Assembly (NCBI GenBank): GCA_016192135.1
Contig: JACPUR010000003.1
Span: forward strand, 1-64,000
Direction: 5' to 3'
Length of the DNA: 64,000 nucleotides
Source: Candidatus Tectomicrobia bacterium
GTDB taxonomy: Bacteria; UBA8248
Each line of letters begins with the position of its first letter. Position 1 is the first letter of the stretch. The translations under genes and the position numbers were made by a program. Below, one piece after another: positions 10,009 to 18,609 of this stretch. The notes below the pieces were generated by a model. That model searched no databases. It was not told the origin of the DNA and saw only the letters and a program-made list of their open reading frames with translations.

Positions 10009-10928
10009 CAGCCGAGCCTCACGCGCGGGTCGAGCCAGGCGTAGGCCAGGTCGGCCAGGAAGTTCACCGCCACGTACACCCCCGCGATGAAGAGCACGCA
10101 GCCCTGGACGACGGGATAGTCCCGCGCGGCGATGGCCTGAATGGTGAGCCGGCCCACCCCCGGCCAGGCGAAGACCGTCTCGGTGATGATGGCGCCCGAG
10201 AGTAGCGCCCCCATCTGGAGGCCCAGGATGGTGATGAGGGGGAGGCAGGCGTTCCGCAGGGCGTGGAGCCAGAGCACCCGCCGCTCGGAGAGCCCCTTGG
10301 CGCGCGCCGTCGCCAGGTAGTCCTGGGGCAGCACCTCGAGGAGGCTCGACCGCGCCATCCGCATCAGGATGGCGGCGAGCGCCATGCCCAGCGTGGCGGC
10401 GGGCAGCACGAGGCTCAGGGGCCCCGCCCGGCCCGAGACCGGGAACCAGCCCAGCCCCAGCGAGAAGGCGATGATGAGGAGCGGCCCCAGCCAGAAGACG
10501 GGCAGGCTCGCCCCCAGCACGGCCAGCATCCCCGCGAGGAGATCCAGCCACGAGCCCGCCCGCCGGGCGGCCGCCATGCCGAGGGGGAAGGCGATCAGCA
10601 TGGCCACCGCGAGGGAGGCCAGGGCCAGCTCCGCCGTGGCGGGCGCGCGCTCGGCGATGAGGCCCGCGACGGGGCGGCGCTGATGGAGAGAGCTGCCCAG
10701 GTCGCCCCGGAGGAGATCGCCCAGGAACTCCGCGTACTGGACGGGGAGGGGGCGGTCGAGCCCCAGGGCCTTGCGCATCTCCTCGCGCTGGGCCGGGCGG
10801 GCCGTCTCGCCCAGCATGAGGTCCACCGGGTCGCCCGGGATGACGTGGGTGACGAGAAAGACGAGGGTCGAGACCCCCCACAGCACGGGGAGGAGCAGGA
10901 GCAGGCGGCGCAGGAGGAAGCGGCGCAT
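10008..10928 (-). CDS. dppB: Dipeptide/oligopeptide ABC transporter permease, DppB family
   Basis: 306 residues with the DppB signature: an N-terminal membrane segment, ending the first loop in FLVTHVIPGDPVDLMLG, the LGLDRPLPVQYAEFL segment, and an EAA loop (VLPQDYLATARAKGLSERR). Six membrane helices are visible. Partner of DppC and the lipoprotein upstream. Its start directly follows the binding-protein stop. Confidence 0.93.
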   Translation of the reverse strand: MRRFLLRRLLLLLPVLWGVSTLVFLVTHVIPGDPVDLMLGETARPAQREEMRKALGLDRPLPVQYAEFLGDLLRGDLGSSLHQRRPVAGLIAERAPATAELALASLAVAMLIAFPLGMAAARRAGSWLDLLAGMLAVLGASLPVFWLGPLLIIAFSLGLGWFPVSGRAGPLSLVLPAATLGMALAAILMRMARSSLLEVLPQDYLATARAKGLSERRVLWLHALRNACLPLITILGLQMGALLSGAIITETVFAWPGVGRLTIQAIAARDYPVVQGCVLFIAGVYVAVNFLADLAYAWLDPRVRLG

Positions 10929-12560
10929 CTAGCGCTTCTCCCCGGCCCCCGCGGGGGCGAAGCGGGCCCGGGCGAGCGAGATCAGGTCCTCGTTCGGGTA
11001 GACCTCGAAGCCCTCGATGCGGCGGTCGAGGGCGGCGGCGTTCTCGGCGTGCCAGAGGTTCACGTAGGGGAGGTCCTCCGCCAGGATCCGCTGGACCTCG
11101 TGATAGAGCGGCGCCCGGCGGCCGCGGTCGAGGACGCGCTGGGCCTCCTCCACCAGCCCGTCCACCCGCCGGTTCGAGTACCGCCCCCGGTTCAGGCCCT
11201 CGGGCGGCGCCTGGGCGCTGTGGAAGACGAAGCGGTAGATGTCCGGGTCCGAGATGCCCACCCAGGTCAGGCTGTAGAGCTGGAAGTTCCCGGTGCGGAT
11301 GTCCCCGAAGAAGGTGCCCCACTCGTAGGCGCGCACCTTCACCTCGATGCCCACCCGCGCGAGCTGATCGGCGATGACGCTCGCGGTGCGGCGGCGGATC
11401 TCGCTCTGGGAGGTCTTGAAGACGAGCGCGAAGCGCGGCAGGGGCCCCGGGCCGTCCGGGTCCGGGAAGCCCGCCTCGTCGAGGAGCTGCCGGGCCCGGG
11501 CCGGGTCGTGGTGCAGGGCGGGGAGGCCCGGCGCGTGGGCCCAGTGCCCGCGCGGGAGGAGGCCGTCCGCCTTGCGGGCCAGGCCCTTCAGGATGTGGCG
11601 GATGATGGGATCCCGGTCGATCGCCAGGGCGATGGCGCGGCGGACCTTGGGCTTCGCGAGAATCGGGTCCCGCAGGTTGAAGCCGATGTAGGTGAAGTTC
11701 GTGCCCGGGCGGCTCTGGACCCGCAGGCGCGGATGGGCCTCGAGGCGCGGGAGGAAGTCCGGCGAGAACGTGCTCTGCAGCAGGTGCAGGCCGCCGCTCT
11801 CCAGCTCCAGGATGCGGATGGTCTCCTCCGGGAGGATGCGGAAGATCAGCCGCTCGAATTCGGGCGGCGCGGGGTGCCCCGCGAAGGCGGCGAGCTCGAT
11901 CTTTTCGTCGGGCACGAAGCGGACGAAGCGGAAGGGCCCCGTCCCCACGGGCCGCGATCCGAAGTCCTTGCCCGCCCCCGCCGCGCTCCGGGGCACGATC
12001 CCGACCATGAGCGCCTCGGGGAAGGAGGCCGAGGGCCGCTTCAGGCGAAAGGCCACCTCGCGCGGGGAGGGGGTCTCGATGGCGGCCAGCTCCCGCAGCG
12101 CCGCCGCCTTGGGGGAGCCCATCGCGGGATCGCGGATGGAATCGAAAGTGAACTTCACGTCCGCCGAGGTGAGAGGAGAGCCGTCGTGGAAGCGGATGCC
12201 CTCTTTCAGGCGGAAGCGGTGGACGAGGGGCGAGGCCTCCCACGCCTCCGCCGCGTCCAGGGCGGCGGCGCCCGAGGCGTCGTAGGCGAGGAGCTGGCGA
12301 AAGAGCAGGCGCTGGAGCTGCCAGGAGATGGCGTCCTGGGAGAGGCGCGGGTCGAGGCTGGTGGGGTTGCTGTCCACCCCGACGATGAGGGCCCGGCCGC
12401 CGGCGGGAGCCTCCCCCCCGCCGCAGCCTCCCCCGGCCAGCAAGACGGCCAGCAGAAAGGCCGCCAGAATCGCGGGCGCGGCCCGCCGGGCCGGTTGCCG
12501 GAAGCGCGGGAGCGGCGAGAGGAGCTGGCGTGGCGGAGAAAAGGTCACGGGTCGGGCCAT
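10929..12560 (-). CDS. dppA: Family 5 extracellular solute-binding lipoprotein (peptide/opine type)
   Basis: About 543 residues from ATG 12560. The signal peptide ends in a lipobox (LLAGGGC), giving a lipid-anchored binding protein. The SBP family 5 fold is shown by VGVDSNPTSLDPRLSQD, RLKEGIRFHDGSPLTSADVKFT and ARQLLDEAGFPDPDG. These proteins bind peptides, nickel or opines and deliver them to DppBC. In-frame codons upstream reach a TTG at 12617, but the signal peptide fits ATG 12560 better. First gene of the operon, divergent from the selenoprotein-like gene across about 200 bases. Confidence 0.92.
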   Translation of the reverse strand: MARPVTFSPPRQLLSPLPRFRQPARRAAPAILAAFLLAVLLAGGGCGGGEAPAGGRALIVGVDSNPTSLDPRLSQDAISWQLQRLLFRQLLAYDASGAAALDAAEAWEASPLVHRFRLKEGIRFHDGSPLTSADVKFTFDSIRDPAMGSPKAAALRELAAIETPSPREVAFRLKRPSASFPEALMVGIVPRSAAGAGKDFGSRPVGTGPFRFVRFVPDEKIELAAFAGHPAPPEFERLIFRILPEETIRILELESGGLHLLQSTFSPDFLPRLEAHPRLRVQSRPGTNFTYIGFNLRDPILAKPKVRRAIALAIDRDPIIRHILKGLARKADGLLPRGHWAHAPGLPALHHDPARARQLLDEAGFPDPDGPGPLPRFALVFKTSQSEIRRRTASVIADQLARVGIEVKVRAYEWGTFFGDIRTGNFQLYSLTWVGISDPDIYRFVFHSAQAPPEGLNRGRYSNRRVDGLVEEAQRVLDRGRRAPLYHEVQRILAEDLPYVNLWHAENAAALDRRIEGFEVYPNEDLISLARARFAPAGAGEKR

Positions 12561-12697
12561 TCCGGAGGGCGGAGCATCCCTGTCCGGGACGTTGTCACAG
12601 CGGGGCCGCAGCGTCAACGGCGAGGCCCGCGCGCGCAGGATTGCACGATTTTTGCCGTTAAAATTGCATCAAATTGCCTGGATATCCCCATTAAGGA

Positions 12698-12726
12698 TTG
12701 CAGGGTGCGGATGAGGCGTTTATGAT
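12698..12726 (+). promoter_or_regulatory. Sigma-70 promoter of the peroxiredoxin gene
   Basis: TTGCAG (12698-12703), 17-base spacer, TATGAT (12721-12726). The ATG is 32 bases further on, with GGAGGA at 12743-12748 as ribosome site. Confidence 0.65.
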
Positions 12727-12757
12727 AAATCCCGTGCTTGTCGGAGGAATATCCCGC

Positions 12758-13297
12758 ATGCAGTCGAGGTTCCATGCCTGGAGGGCGATCAGCGGTTTCG
12801 TTCTCGGGCTGATCCTTCTCGCCGCGCCGGCGGTCCAGGCGCCTGCCCAGGAGGCGGCCCGGCTGAAGGAAGGCGAGAAGGCGCCCGTCTTCGAGATCCA
12901 GGGGTTCAGCTCCGAATCCCTGATCGGCAAGAAGCACCTCCTGCTGGTCTTCTACCGGGGCCACTTCTGAGGCCATTGCCAAAGGCAGCTCGTGGAGCTG
13001 CAGGAGCATCTCAAGGCCATCCGGGAGAGAAATACCGAGGTCGTCGCTGTCAGCACGGACGGCGCCTTGGAGATGAACCTCTCGATCCGGGAACTGGGTG
13101 TTCGGTTCCCCCTCATCTCGGATCCGCAGCAAAGGGTGATTCGCCAGTTCGGCGTTCCGCTTCTGAAAGATGGGGTCGCGCGGCCCACGACGGTCCTCAT
13201 CGATCTCAAGGGCATCGTCCGGCTGGTTTACGTGGGAACGGATTTTTCGGATCGGCCGTCCATCCGGGCCATTCTCCAGGCCCTGGCTTGGCTCTGA
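12758..13297 (+). CDS. Secreted peroxiredoxin (AhpC/TSA family) with an in-frame TGA at the peroxidatic position; likely selenoprotein
   Basis: Two in-frame halves are separated only by TGA 12968-12970. Read through, they give 179 residues: signal peptide (about 1-30), KAPVFEIQGF, LLLVFYRGHF, the TGA codon (residue 71), GHC (Cys74) and QRQLVELQEHL, then DLKGIVRLVYVGTDF near the end. In this family the segment reads F-x-R-G-x-x-C-x-x-C-x-x-Q-L; the TGA falls exactly on the peroxidatic Cys. A perfect hairpin at 12985-13001 matches a bacterial SECIS in spacing and loop. The 108 sense codons after the TGA remain open and family-like. The protein would reduce peroxides in the periplasm using selenium. 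Alternative: a pseudogene with one nonsense change, which I consider less likely. Start set by GGAGGA. Confidence 0.82.
12985..13001 (+). promoter_or_regulatory. Candidate bacterial SECIS element
   Basis: GCAGCTC (12985-12991) and GAGCTGC (12995-13001) form a perfect 7-bp stem with loop GTG. The loop begins with G, as bacterial SECIS loops need near their first positions. It starts 21 bases after the TGA at 12968-12970, inside the usual 16-37 base range. SelB would bind it to bring Sec-tRNA to the ribosome. Confidence 0.72.
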
Positions 13298-13320
13298 CGC
13301 CCCCGGCGAGAAGGCGCAGC

Positions 13321-15063
13321 ATGAGCGTGACCCCGGCAGTGAGAATCGGCGCTTCGGCCCTCGCGGGCGCTTTTGCGCTCCTTCTCGGCATGGGAACGGC
13401 CCATCCGGCCCCCGCCCCCAAGGCGGTGCCGAAGAAGGCCGAGCCGGGAATCATGTCGGCCGCGGCCCTGGAGGGGGGCCTCCGGCGGGCGATCGCGCGG
13501 CAGTGCCAGCGCCCCGGCAGCGTGAGCGTGCACGTGCGCTCCCTCACCGCCGGGGAAACCCTCTTCTCCCACGAGGCCCGCGAGAAGCGCATCCCCGCCT
13601 CGAACCTCAAGCTGGCGACGACCGCCGCGGCGCTCGCCCGCCTCGGGCCGGACTACACCTTCCCCACCGACGTTTACTCCGACGGCGCTTTCCGGGGCCC
13701 CCTGCTCGCGGGGAACCTCTACTTCAAGGGATACGGCGACCCGTTCCTCGTGCAGGAGCGGGTGCGGGAGCTGGCCCACGAGCTCCGCGCGCGGGGCCTG
13801 CGGCGGGTCAAGGGCGACCTGGTGGCGGACGAAACCTACTTCGACTCCGAGCGCTTCGGGAAGGGCTGGCACGCCGAGGGCTCGCTCCGCCCCTACCAGG
13901 CGCCGCACGGCGCCCTCTCGTTCAACTTCAACGTCATCTGGGTCATCGTCACGCCGGGGCAGAACCCGGGCGAGCCCGCCCGGGTGCGCCTCGACGCCCC
14001 GGCCGAAACCGTCCGGCTCGAGGGCGGAATCGAGACGGGCCCCCGAAACGGCCGGCCGGCCGTGCAGTTCTCCCGCCACCTGTCGGGCGGCCTCGACCGC
14101 ATCCGGGTGGGCGGCACCGTGCCCGCCGGGGGCTCGCAGGTCACCTATCCCGTCACCATCTCGGACCCCGCGATGTACGCCGCCGGAGCCTTCGCCCTCT
14201 TCCTGAAGGAGGCGGGGATTCTCCTGGAGGGCCGGATCCGGCGCGGCAGCACCCCGGCCGATGCCGAGCTCCTCGCCCGCACGCTCTCCCGCCCCCTGGG
14301 GGAGCTGGTGCGCGACGTGAACAAGATCAGCAACAACTTCATGGCAGAGCAGATCCTCAAGACCCTCGGCGCCGAAGAGCACGGGCTGCCCGGGACGGCG
14401 GAGAAGGGCGTCCGGGCCGTGCGGGATTTCCTGGTGTCGGTGGGGGTCCCGGCGGACGGCTTCGAGCTGGCCGACGGCTCCGGCCTCAGCCGGCTGAACC
14501 GCTTCTCGGCGGAGGGTCTGGTGGCGCTGCTCGAAGGGGTGCACCGCGACTTCCGCCTGCGCCCGGAGTTCGAGGCGTCGCTCGCGGTCGTGGGGGTGGA
14601 CGGCACGGTGCGGAAGAAGCTGCAGCGCACCGGCTCGGTCCGGCGGGTGCGGGTGAAGAGCGGCCTCCTCGACGGGGTGCAGAGCCTGAGCGGCTACGGG
14701 CTGGCCGACAACGGCGAGCTCATCGCCTTCGCCATCATCTCGAACGACAGCGCCTGCCACGCCGAGCGGCTCTTCCGCGACATGATCCTGGACATGACCG
14801 ATCTGGACCGCCCCCTGCCCCCCGCCCTGGCGCATGAGACGGCGGGCGTCCGGCGGACCCTGGCCCTGCCGATGCCCGATCCCCGCCGGAGGGACAGCTG
14901 GCGCGCCCGGCACCGGGCCCGCCTGGGGCCCGCGCCGGAGACGGCCGACACGGCCTCGGTCGGCAAGGTGAAGGCCTCGGCGGGGGAGGAGGTTCCCCCA
15001 GCCGGGCTCAGCATCATCGAGAGCGAGAGCGCGCCGCCGGGGGACCGGGGCGCGCGTCCGTGA
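13321..15063 (+). CDS. dacB: D-alanyl-D-alanine carboxypeptidase/endopeptidase, PBP4 (DacB) family
   Basis: 580 residues. Signal peptide, then a peptidase S13 fold with all three penicillin-binding motifs: SNLK (S94 nucleophile, K97), SNN (S337-N339) and KSG (446-448). It trims peptidoglycan cross-links and stem peptides in the periplasm. The C-terminal about 90 residues after the catalytic fold are Pro/Arg/Ala-rich and probably disordered, an extension beyond the usual family end. Start ATG 13321 is 23 bases after the peroxiredoxin stop. Its end overlaps recJ through GTGA. Confidence 0.93.
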   Translation: MSVTPAVRIGASALAGAFALLLGMGTAHPAPAPKAVPKKAEPGIMSAAALEGGLRRAIARQCQRPGSVSVHVRSLTAGETLFSHEAREKRIPASNLKLATTAAALARLGPDYTFPTDVYSDGAFRGPLLAGNLYFKGYGDPFLVQERVRELAHELRARGLRRVKGDLVADETYFDSERFGKGWHAEGSLRPYQAPHGALSFNFNVIWVIVTPGQNPGEPARVRLDAPAETVRLEGGIETGPRNGRPAVQFSRHLSGGLDRIRVGGTVPAGGSQVTYPVTISDPAMYAAGAFALFLKEAGILLEGRIRRGSTPADAELLARTLSRPLGELVRDVNKISNNFMAEQILKTLGAEEHGLPGTAEKGVRAVRDFLVSVGVPADGFELADGSGLSRLNRFSAEGLVALLEGVHRDFRLRPEFEASLAVVGVDGTVRKKLQRTGSVRRVRVKSGLLDGVQSLSGYGLADNGELIAFAIISNDSACHAERLFRDMILDMTDLDRPLPPALAHETAGVRRTLALPMPDPRRRDSWRARHRARLGPAPETADTASVGKVKASAGEEVPPAGLSIIESESAPPGDRGARP

Positions 15064-16850
15064 CCCCTCAGGCCGCCGGCCCCCGCCCCCTCGCGCGCGG
15101 GGCCGCGGCGCAATCGTGGCGCGTCCGCCCCGCGGATGAGGACGAGGTCCGGCGCCTCGCCGCCGGGCTGGACGCTCCTCCCCTCCTGGCCCGGCTCCTC
15201 TCGCTGCGCGGCATCCGAAGCCCCGAGGACGCCCGGCTCTTCCTCCAAGCCCCGCTCACCGGCCTCCACGATCCCTTCGAGATGCTCGGGATGGACGCGG
15301 CCGCCGCCCACCTGGCCGGGGAGGTGGAGCGGGGCGGCCCCGTCGGGGTGTACGGCGACTACGACGTGGACGGCATCACCTCCACGGCCCTCCTGGTCCG
15401 CTTCTTCCGCTCCCTGGGAATCGAGGCGCCCTACCACGTGCCCCGGCGGCTCGAGGAGGGCTACGGCCTCCACCTCGCCGGCCTCCTGCGGCTGAAGGAG
15501 GCGGGGTGCCGGACGGTGGTGACGGTGGACTGCGGAATCACGGCGGCGGAGGTGGCCGCCGAGGCCAAGGCCCAAGGCCTCCGCCTCATCGTGACCGATC
15601 ACCACCGCCCGCCCGAACGGCTCCCGGAGGCCCTGGCCGTCCTCAACCCCCGGCGGCCCGGCTGTCCCTATCCCTTCAAGGGGCTGACCGGGGCCGGGAT
15701 CGCCTTCAAGCTCGCGGCGGCGGTGCGGCGGCTCCTTCGGGACAAGGGCTTCGCGCGCTCCCTCCCCAACCTCAAGCAGCACCTCGACCTCGTCGCCCTG
15801 GGCACGGTGGCGGACGTGGCGCCCCTCCTGGGGGAGAACCACATCCTCGTGCGGGCGGGGCTCGGGGCGCTCTCCGCGCCGCCCGGCCTCCCGGACCGGC
15901 GCAAGGCGGGGGTCCGCGCCCTCCAGGCGGCGGCGGACCTCAAGGCGGACGAGATCAACGCCGGGCACGTCGGCTTCGTCCTGGGCCCGCGCCTCAACGC
16001 CGCCGGGCGGGTGGGGGACCCCCGGGCGGCGGTGGAGCTCCTCCTGACGGACGATCTGGCCGAGGCGCACGCCGTCGCCGTCCTCCTGGACGACTGGAAC
16101 CACCAGCGCCAGGAGCTCCAGCAGGAGGCGCTGGAGGAGGCGGAGGTCCTCCTCGCGGCGGCCGGGGAGGCGGGCCTCGGCGGGGCCATCGTGCTCGCGA
16201 GCGAGCGCTGGCACTCCGGCGTGATCGGGATCGTGGCCTCCAAGCTGGCGGAGGCCTACCGGCTTCCCGCCGCCCTGATCCGCCTCGACGGCGAGGGGGG
16301 CCGGGGCTCGGTGCGCGGGGTCGAGGGCTTCCACGTCTACCGGGCGCTCGAGGGTTGCGCGGACTGCCTCGTCCAGTTCGGGGGCCACAAGGAGGCGGCG
16401 GGGCTGGCGATCCGGCGCGGGATGGTGGACGCCTTCCGGGCGCGCTTCCAGGAGGCCAGCCGGCTCGCCCTGGGGCCGGAGCGCGGGGAAGAGGTGCTGT
16501 GGCTGGACGCCTCGGTGGGCTTCTCCGACCTGGACCTCGGCCTCATCGAGCGGCTGGAGGAGATGGCCCCCTTCGGGCCCGGGAACCCCCGGCCCCTCCT
16601 CGGGGCGGCGGGCGTTGAGGTGGTGGGCGTCCCGGGCTTCGCCGGCCGCGACCGCGAGCACCTCAAGCTCGCCCTGCGCCACCAGGGGCGGACGATGGAG
16701 GCCATCGGCTTCGGGATGGGCCCCCTCGCGCGGGAGGGCGGCCTCCCCCCCGGCAAGATCGACATCGCCTGCTGCCCCTGCGTCAACCGCTGGCGGGGTT
16801 CCACCAAGCTCCAGCTCGAGCTCAAGGCGATACGGCCGGCGGGGGGATAG
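15060..16850 (+). CDS. recJ: Single-stranded-DNA-specific exonuclease RecJ
   Basis: 596 residues, the usual length. DHH phosphoesterase motifs: GDYDVDGITS (about residue 97), VDCGI (about 158), TDHHRPPE (about 178), and the DHHA1 motif FGGHKEAAG (about 439). RecJ degrades single-stranded DNA 5' to 3' in recombination and mismatch repair, using manganese or magnesium. GTG start at 15060 overlaps the dacB stop. Confidence 0.96.
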   Translation: MTPQAAGPRPLARGAAAQSWRVRPADEDEVRRLAAGLDAPPLLARLLSLRGIRSPEDARLFLQAPLTGLHDPFEMLGMDAAAAHLAGEVERGGPVGVYGDYDVDGITSTALLVRFFRSLGIEAPYHVPRRLEEGYGLHLAGLLRLKEAGCRTVVTVDCGITAAEVAAEAKAQGLRLIVTDHHRPPERLPEALAVLNPRRPGCPYPFKGLTGAGIAFKLAAAVRRLLRDKGFARSLPNLKQHLDLVALGTVADVAPLLGENHILVRAGLGALSAPPGLPDRRKAGVRALQAAADLKADEINAGHVGFVLGPRLNAAGRVGDPRAAVELLLTDDLAEAHAVAVLLDDWNHQRQELQQEALEEAEVLLAAAGEAGLGGAIVLASERWHSGVIGIVASKLAEAYRLPAALIRLDGEGGRGSVRGVEGFHVYRALEGCADCLVQFGGHKEAAGLAIRRGMVDAFRARFQEASRLALGPERGEEVLWLDASVGFSDLDLGLIERLEEMAPFGPGNPRPLLGAAGVEVVGVPGFAGRDREHLKLALRHQGRTMEAIGFGMGPLAREGGLPPGKIDIACCPCVNRWRGSTKLQLELKAIRPAGG

Positions 16851-16893
16851 GAAGGAAGACATTCGGTCATGTTCATGATGATCGCCTAGCTAT

Positions 16894-17169
16894 TGTAGGG
16901 GCGGTTCGCGAACCGCCCCTACAGAAGTCGCATCGCCCAAAGATGTCATCATGAGCCCTGCGCTCAGGACAGGCTCCACGAAGAATATCAGTTTGAAATC
17001 CTTCGCTCGCTGCGCCCGGAATGACATCAGATCCCCAGGTCCTGGCGGGATGAACCCGCAGGGGCGGCCCCCCATGGCCGCCCCCGCCCGGGGCAGGCAC
17101 AGGGGCCTGCCCCTACAGAAAATCGGTCGGCGGATTTGTCCGTAGGGGCGAGGCATGCCTCGCCCCTAC
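16894..17169. repeat. Block of perfect palindromes between recJ and the MidA-type gene
   Basis: The 346 bases from 16851 to 17196 hold no gene. They contain a perfect 30-bp palindrome at 16894-16923 (ends TGTAGGGGCGG / CCGCCCCTACA), a 9-bp inverted repeat GGGGCGGCC (17061-17069) with GGCCGCCCC (17076-17084), another GGGGCAGGC (17090-17098) with GCCTGCCCC (17105-17113), and a 28-bp perfect palindrome at 17142-17169 (GTAGGGGCGAGG / CCTCGCCCCTAC). Between them, 16997-17025 contains a half-copy of the CGGAATGAC repeat also seen at 18415-18491. The last palindrome lies just past the convergent MidA stop and may terminate both transcripts. Confidence 0.85.
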
Positions 17170-17196
17170 ATATGTGCCTCCCGCGCCGCATCGGTC

Positions 17197-18372
17197 TCAC
17201 TCCCGCAGCGTCGCGTACGACTCACGGTCCTCGGGCTTCATCGAGAAGGCAGGAAACAGCGTTTCCTCCAGCCCCTTCGCGAGCAGCATGACCTTGATGG
17301 CGCTCCCGAGGCCGCCCGGGTCGAGGAGCCCCATGACGGCGCGCCGCTCGCGGGCGGCGTCCGCCCCCTCCGCGCTCGCCAGCGCCTCGGCGAGCCCCAG
17401 CCCGAGCAGGAAGTGCATCTGGTCGGTGAAGCCCCCCAGCCGGAGGCCCGCCCCCTCGGCGGCCCGGAGGAGGGAGGTGAAGTCCACGTGGGCGGTCAGG
17501 TCCGTCTCCCCGGGCCGCGCCAGGGCGTTTGGCTCCAGGGTGTGGCCGCGGTAGCCCCGGAGCGTCCCCTCGTGCCTTTCGTGGCCGTAGAGGACCCGGG
17601 CGGAGTAGCCATAGTCCCACACGAGAATCGCCCCGCGCTTGAGTTTCGCGGCGACGGCACGGACCCACTCGCCCGCCTCCGGGCAGGCCTCCGCCCGCTG
17701 GCCGGGGGCGAGCTCGATCCCCAGGCGCGCGAAGTGGCCCTCCAGCCGGGGGTCGGACAAGGGGCCTTCCACGAGGGCGAGCCCCTCCCCGCGCCGCTCG
17801 ACGTGGAGCTCCTTCAGTCCCTCCTCCGCCCGGAGGAGGAGATGGACGGGGAGGGCGTCCAGGAACTCATGGGCCAGGACCGCGCCCTCGAAGGCCCATT
17901 GGCCCGGGGGCCACTCGTTGAGGCGGGCGCAGGGGCCGCCCGGGCGCCCGGAGGCCCACGGCGCCAGGCGCTCGCCCAAGCGCTCGCGCGCGGCGGCGCT
18001 CCGCTCGATGGGCACGTACTCAAGGGCCGCGCGGAAGCCCCCGTCCACGGGTCCCTCGGAGGCGTGGGCGAGGATGTCATGGGCCAGCCAGCCCTCGCCC
18101 GCCCCGTACTCAAGGACGGGGAAGACGGCGGGGCGGCCGAGCGCCTCCCAGACCGCCTGGAGCTGGCGGGCCGCCATGCGGCCGAACCAGGGGCTCTGGT
18201 GGGGGCTGGTGAGGAAGTCCCCCCCCGCCCCGATGCGCGGGCGGGGCTGGGCGTAGTAGCCCCCCTCGGGATGGTGGAGGGCGAGCTCCATGTAGCGCCG
18301 GAAGGGGATGGGCCCTCCGGCCAGCGCTTCCTCCAGGGCCCGCGCCAGGGCGGGATGGGACGCGAGGGGCAT
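17197..18372 (-). CDS. SAM-dependent methyltransferase, MidA/NDUFAF7 family
   Basis: 391 residues. Family hallmarks: an N-terminal FRRYMELALHHPEGGYY segment, GGDFLTSPHQSPWFGRMAA, the SAM-binding motif VLEYGAGEG (about 109-117), AHEFLDALPVHLL (about 179-191) and WDYGYS (about 252). The mitochondrial homologue methylates an arginine in the NDUFS2 subunit of complex I and is needed for its assembly; bacterial targets are less clear. A single gene, convergent with recJ. Start ATG 18372. Confidence 0.9.
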   Translation of the reverse strand: MPLASHPALARALEEALAGGPIPFRRYMELALHHPEGGYYAQPRPRIGAGGDFLTSPHQSPWFGRMAARQLQAVWEALGRPAVFPVLEYGAGEGWLAHDILAHASEGPVDGGFRAALEYVPIERSAAARERLGERLAPWASGRPGGPCARLNEWPPGQWAFEGAVLAHEFLDALPVHLLLRAEEGLKELHVERRGEGLALVEGPLSDPRLEGHFARLGIELAPGQRAEACPEAGEWVRAVAAKLKRGAILVWDYGYSARVLYGHERHEGTLRGYRGHTLEPNALARPGETDLTAHVDFTSLLRAAEGAGLRLGGFTDQMHFLLGLGLAEALASAEGADAARERRAVMGLLDPGGLGSAIKVMLLAKGLEETLFPAFSMKPEDRESYATLRE

Positions 18373-18414
18373 TTCCGCCGCTCCAAGGGTGAAATCCGCT
18401 GCGAATCAGGGAAA

Positions 18415-18491
18415 GTCATTCCGAGGGCCGAAGGCCCGAGGAATCCGCTTCTCGTCTTGAAAAGCAGATTCCTCGCTGCGCTCGGAATGAC
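18415..18491. repeat. Interspersed inverted repeat (REP-like), about 77 bp
   Basis: Outer arms GTCATTCCGAG (18415-18425) and CTCGGAATGAC (18481-18491) are perfect complements. Inner arms GAGGAATC (18438-18445) and GATTCCTC (18467-18474) pair too. A small GGGCCGAAGGCCC hairpin sits at about 18425-18437. A half copy lies at about 16997-17025. This sequence type is a common intergenic repeat in many GC-rich genomes; mobility is unproven. Confidence 0.8.
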
Positions 18492-18531
18492 ATGCCTCCA
18501 AAGTGGTACCCCGTCGCGTGATTGGGGCGCC

Positions 18532-18560
18532 TTGATCGTTCGCCGCCGCGATTCTATCCT
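18532..18560 (+). promoter_or_regulatory. Sigma-70 promoter of moaDE
   Basis: TTGATC (18532-18537), 17 bases, TATCCT (18555-18560), ending 49 bases before the moaD ATG. Confidence 0.55.
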
Positions 18561-18609
18561 TTTTGAAGCGCGCGGCCTTCCGCCGCCGGCCGCCGCGCCG
18601 GAGGCGTCC

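Noticed and set aside
9199-12243. A 1014-residue minus-strand reading frame
   Set aside because: Only its last 269 residues are a real protein (DppC); the rest is an out-of-frame shadow of dppA and dppB.
12698-12970. A separate 90-residue protein ending at the TGA, or a disrupted pseudogene
   Set aside because: The next codons continue the same family motif in the same frame and a SECIS-like hairpin follows; promoter and ribosome site are intact. Selenocysteine explains all of it better.
12976-13320. Extended N-terminus of the PBP4-type protein back to 12976
   Set aside because: The region is the peroxiredoxin in another frame; a signal peptide starts properly at ATG 13321.
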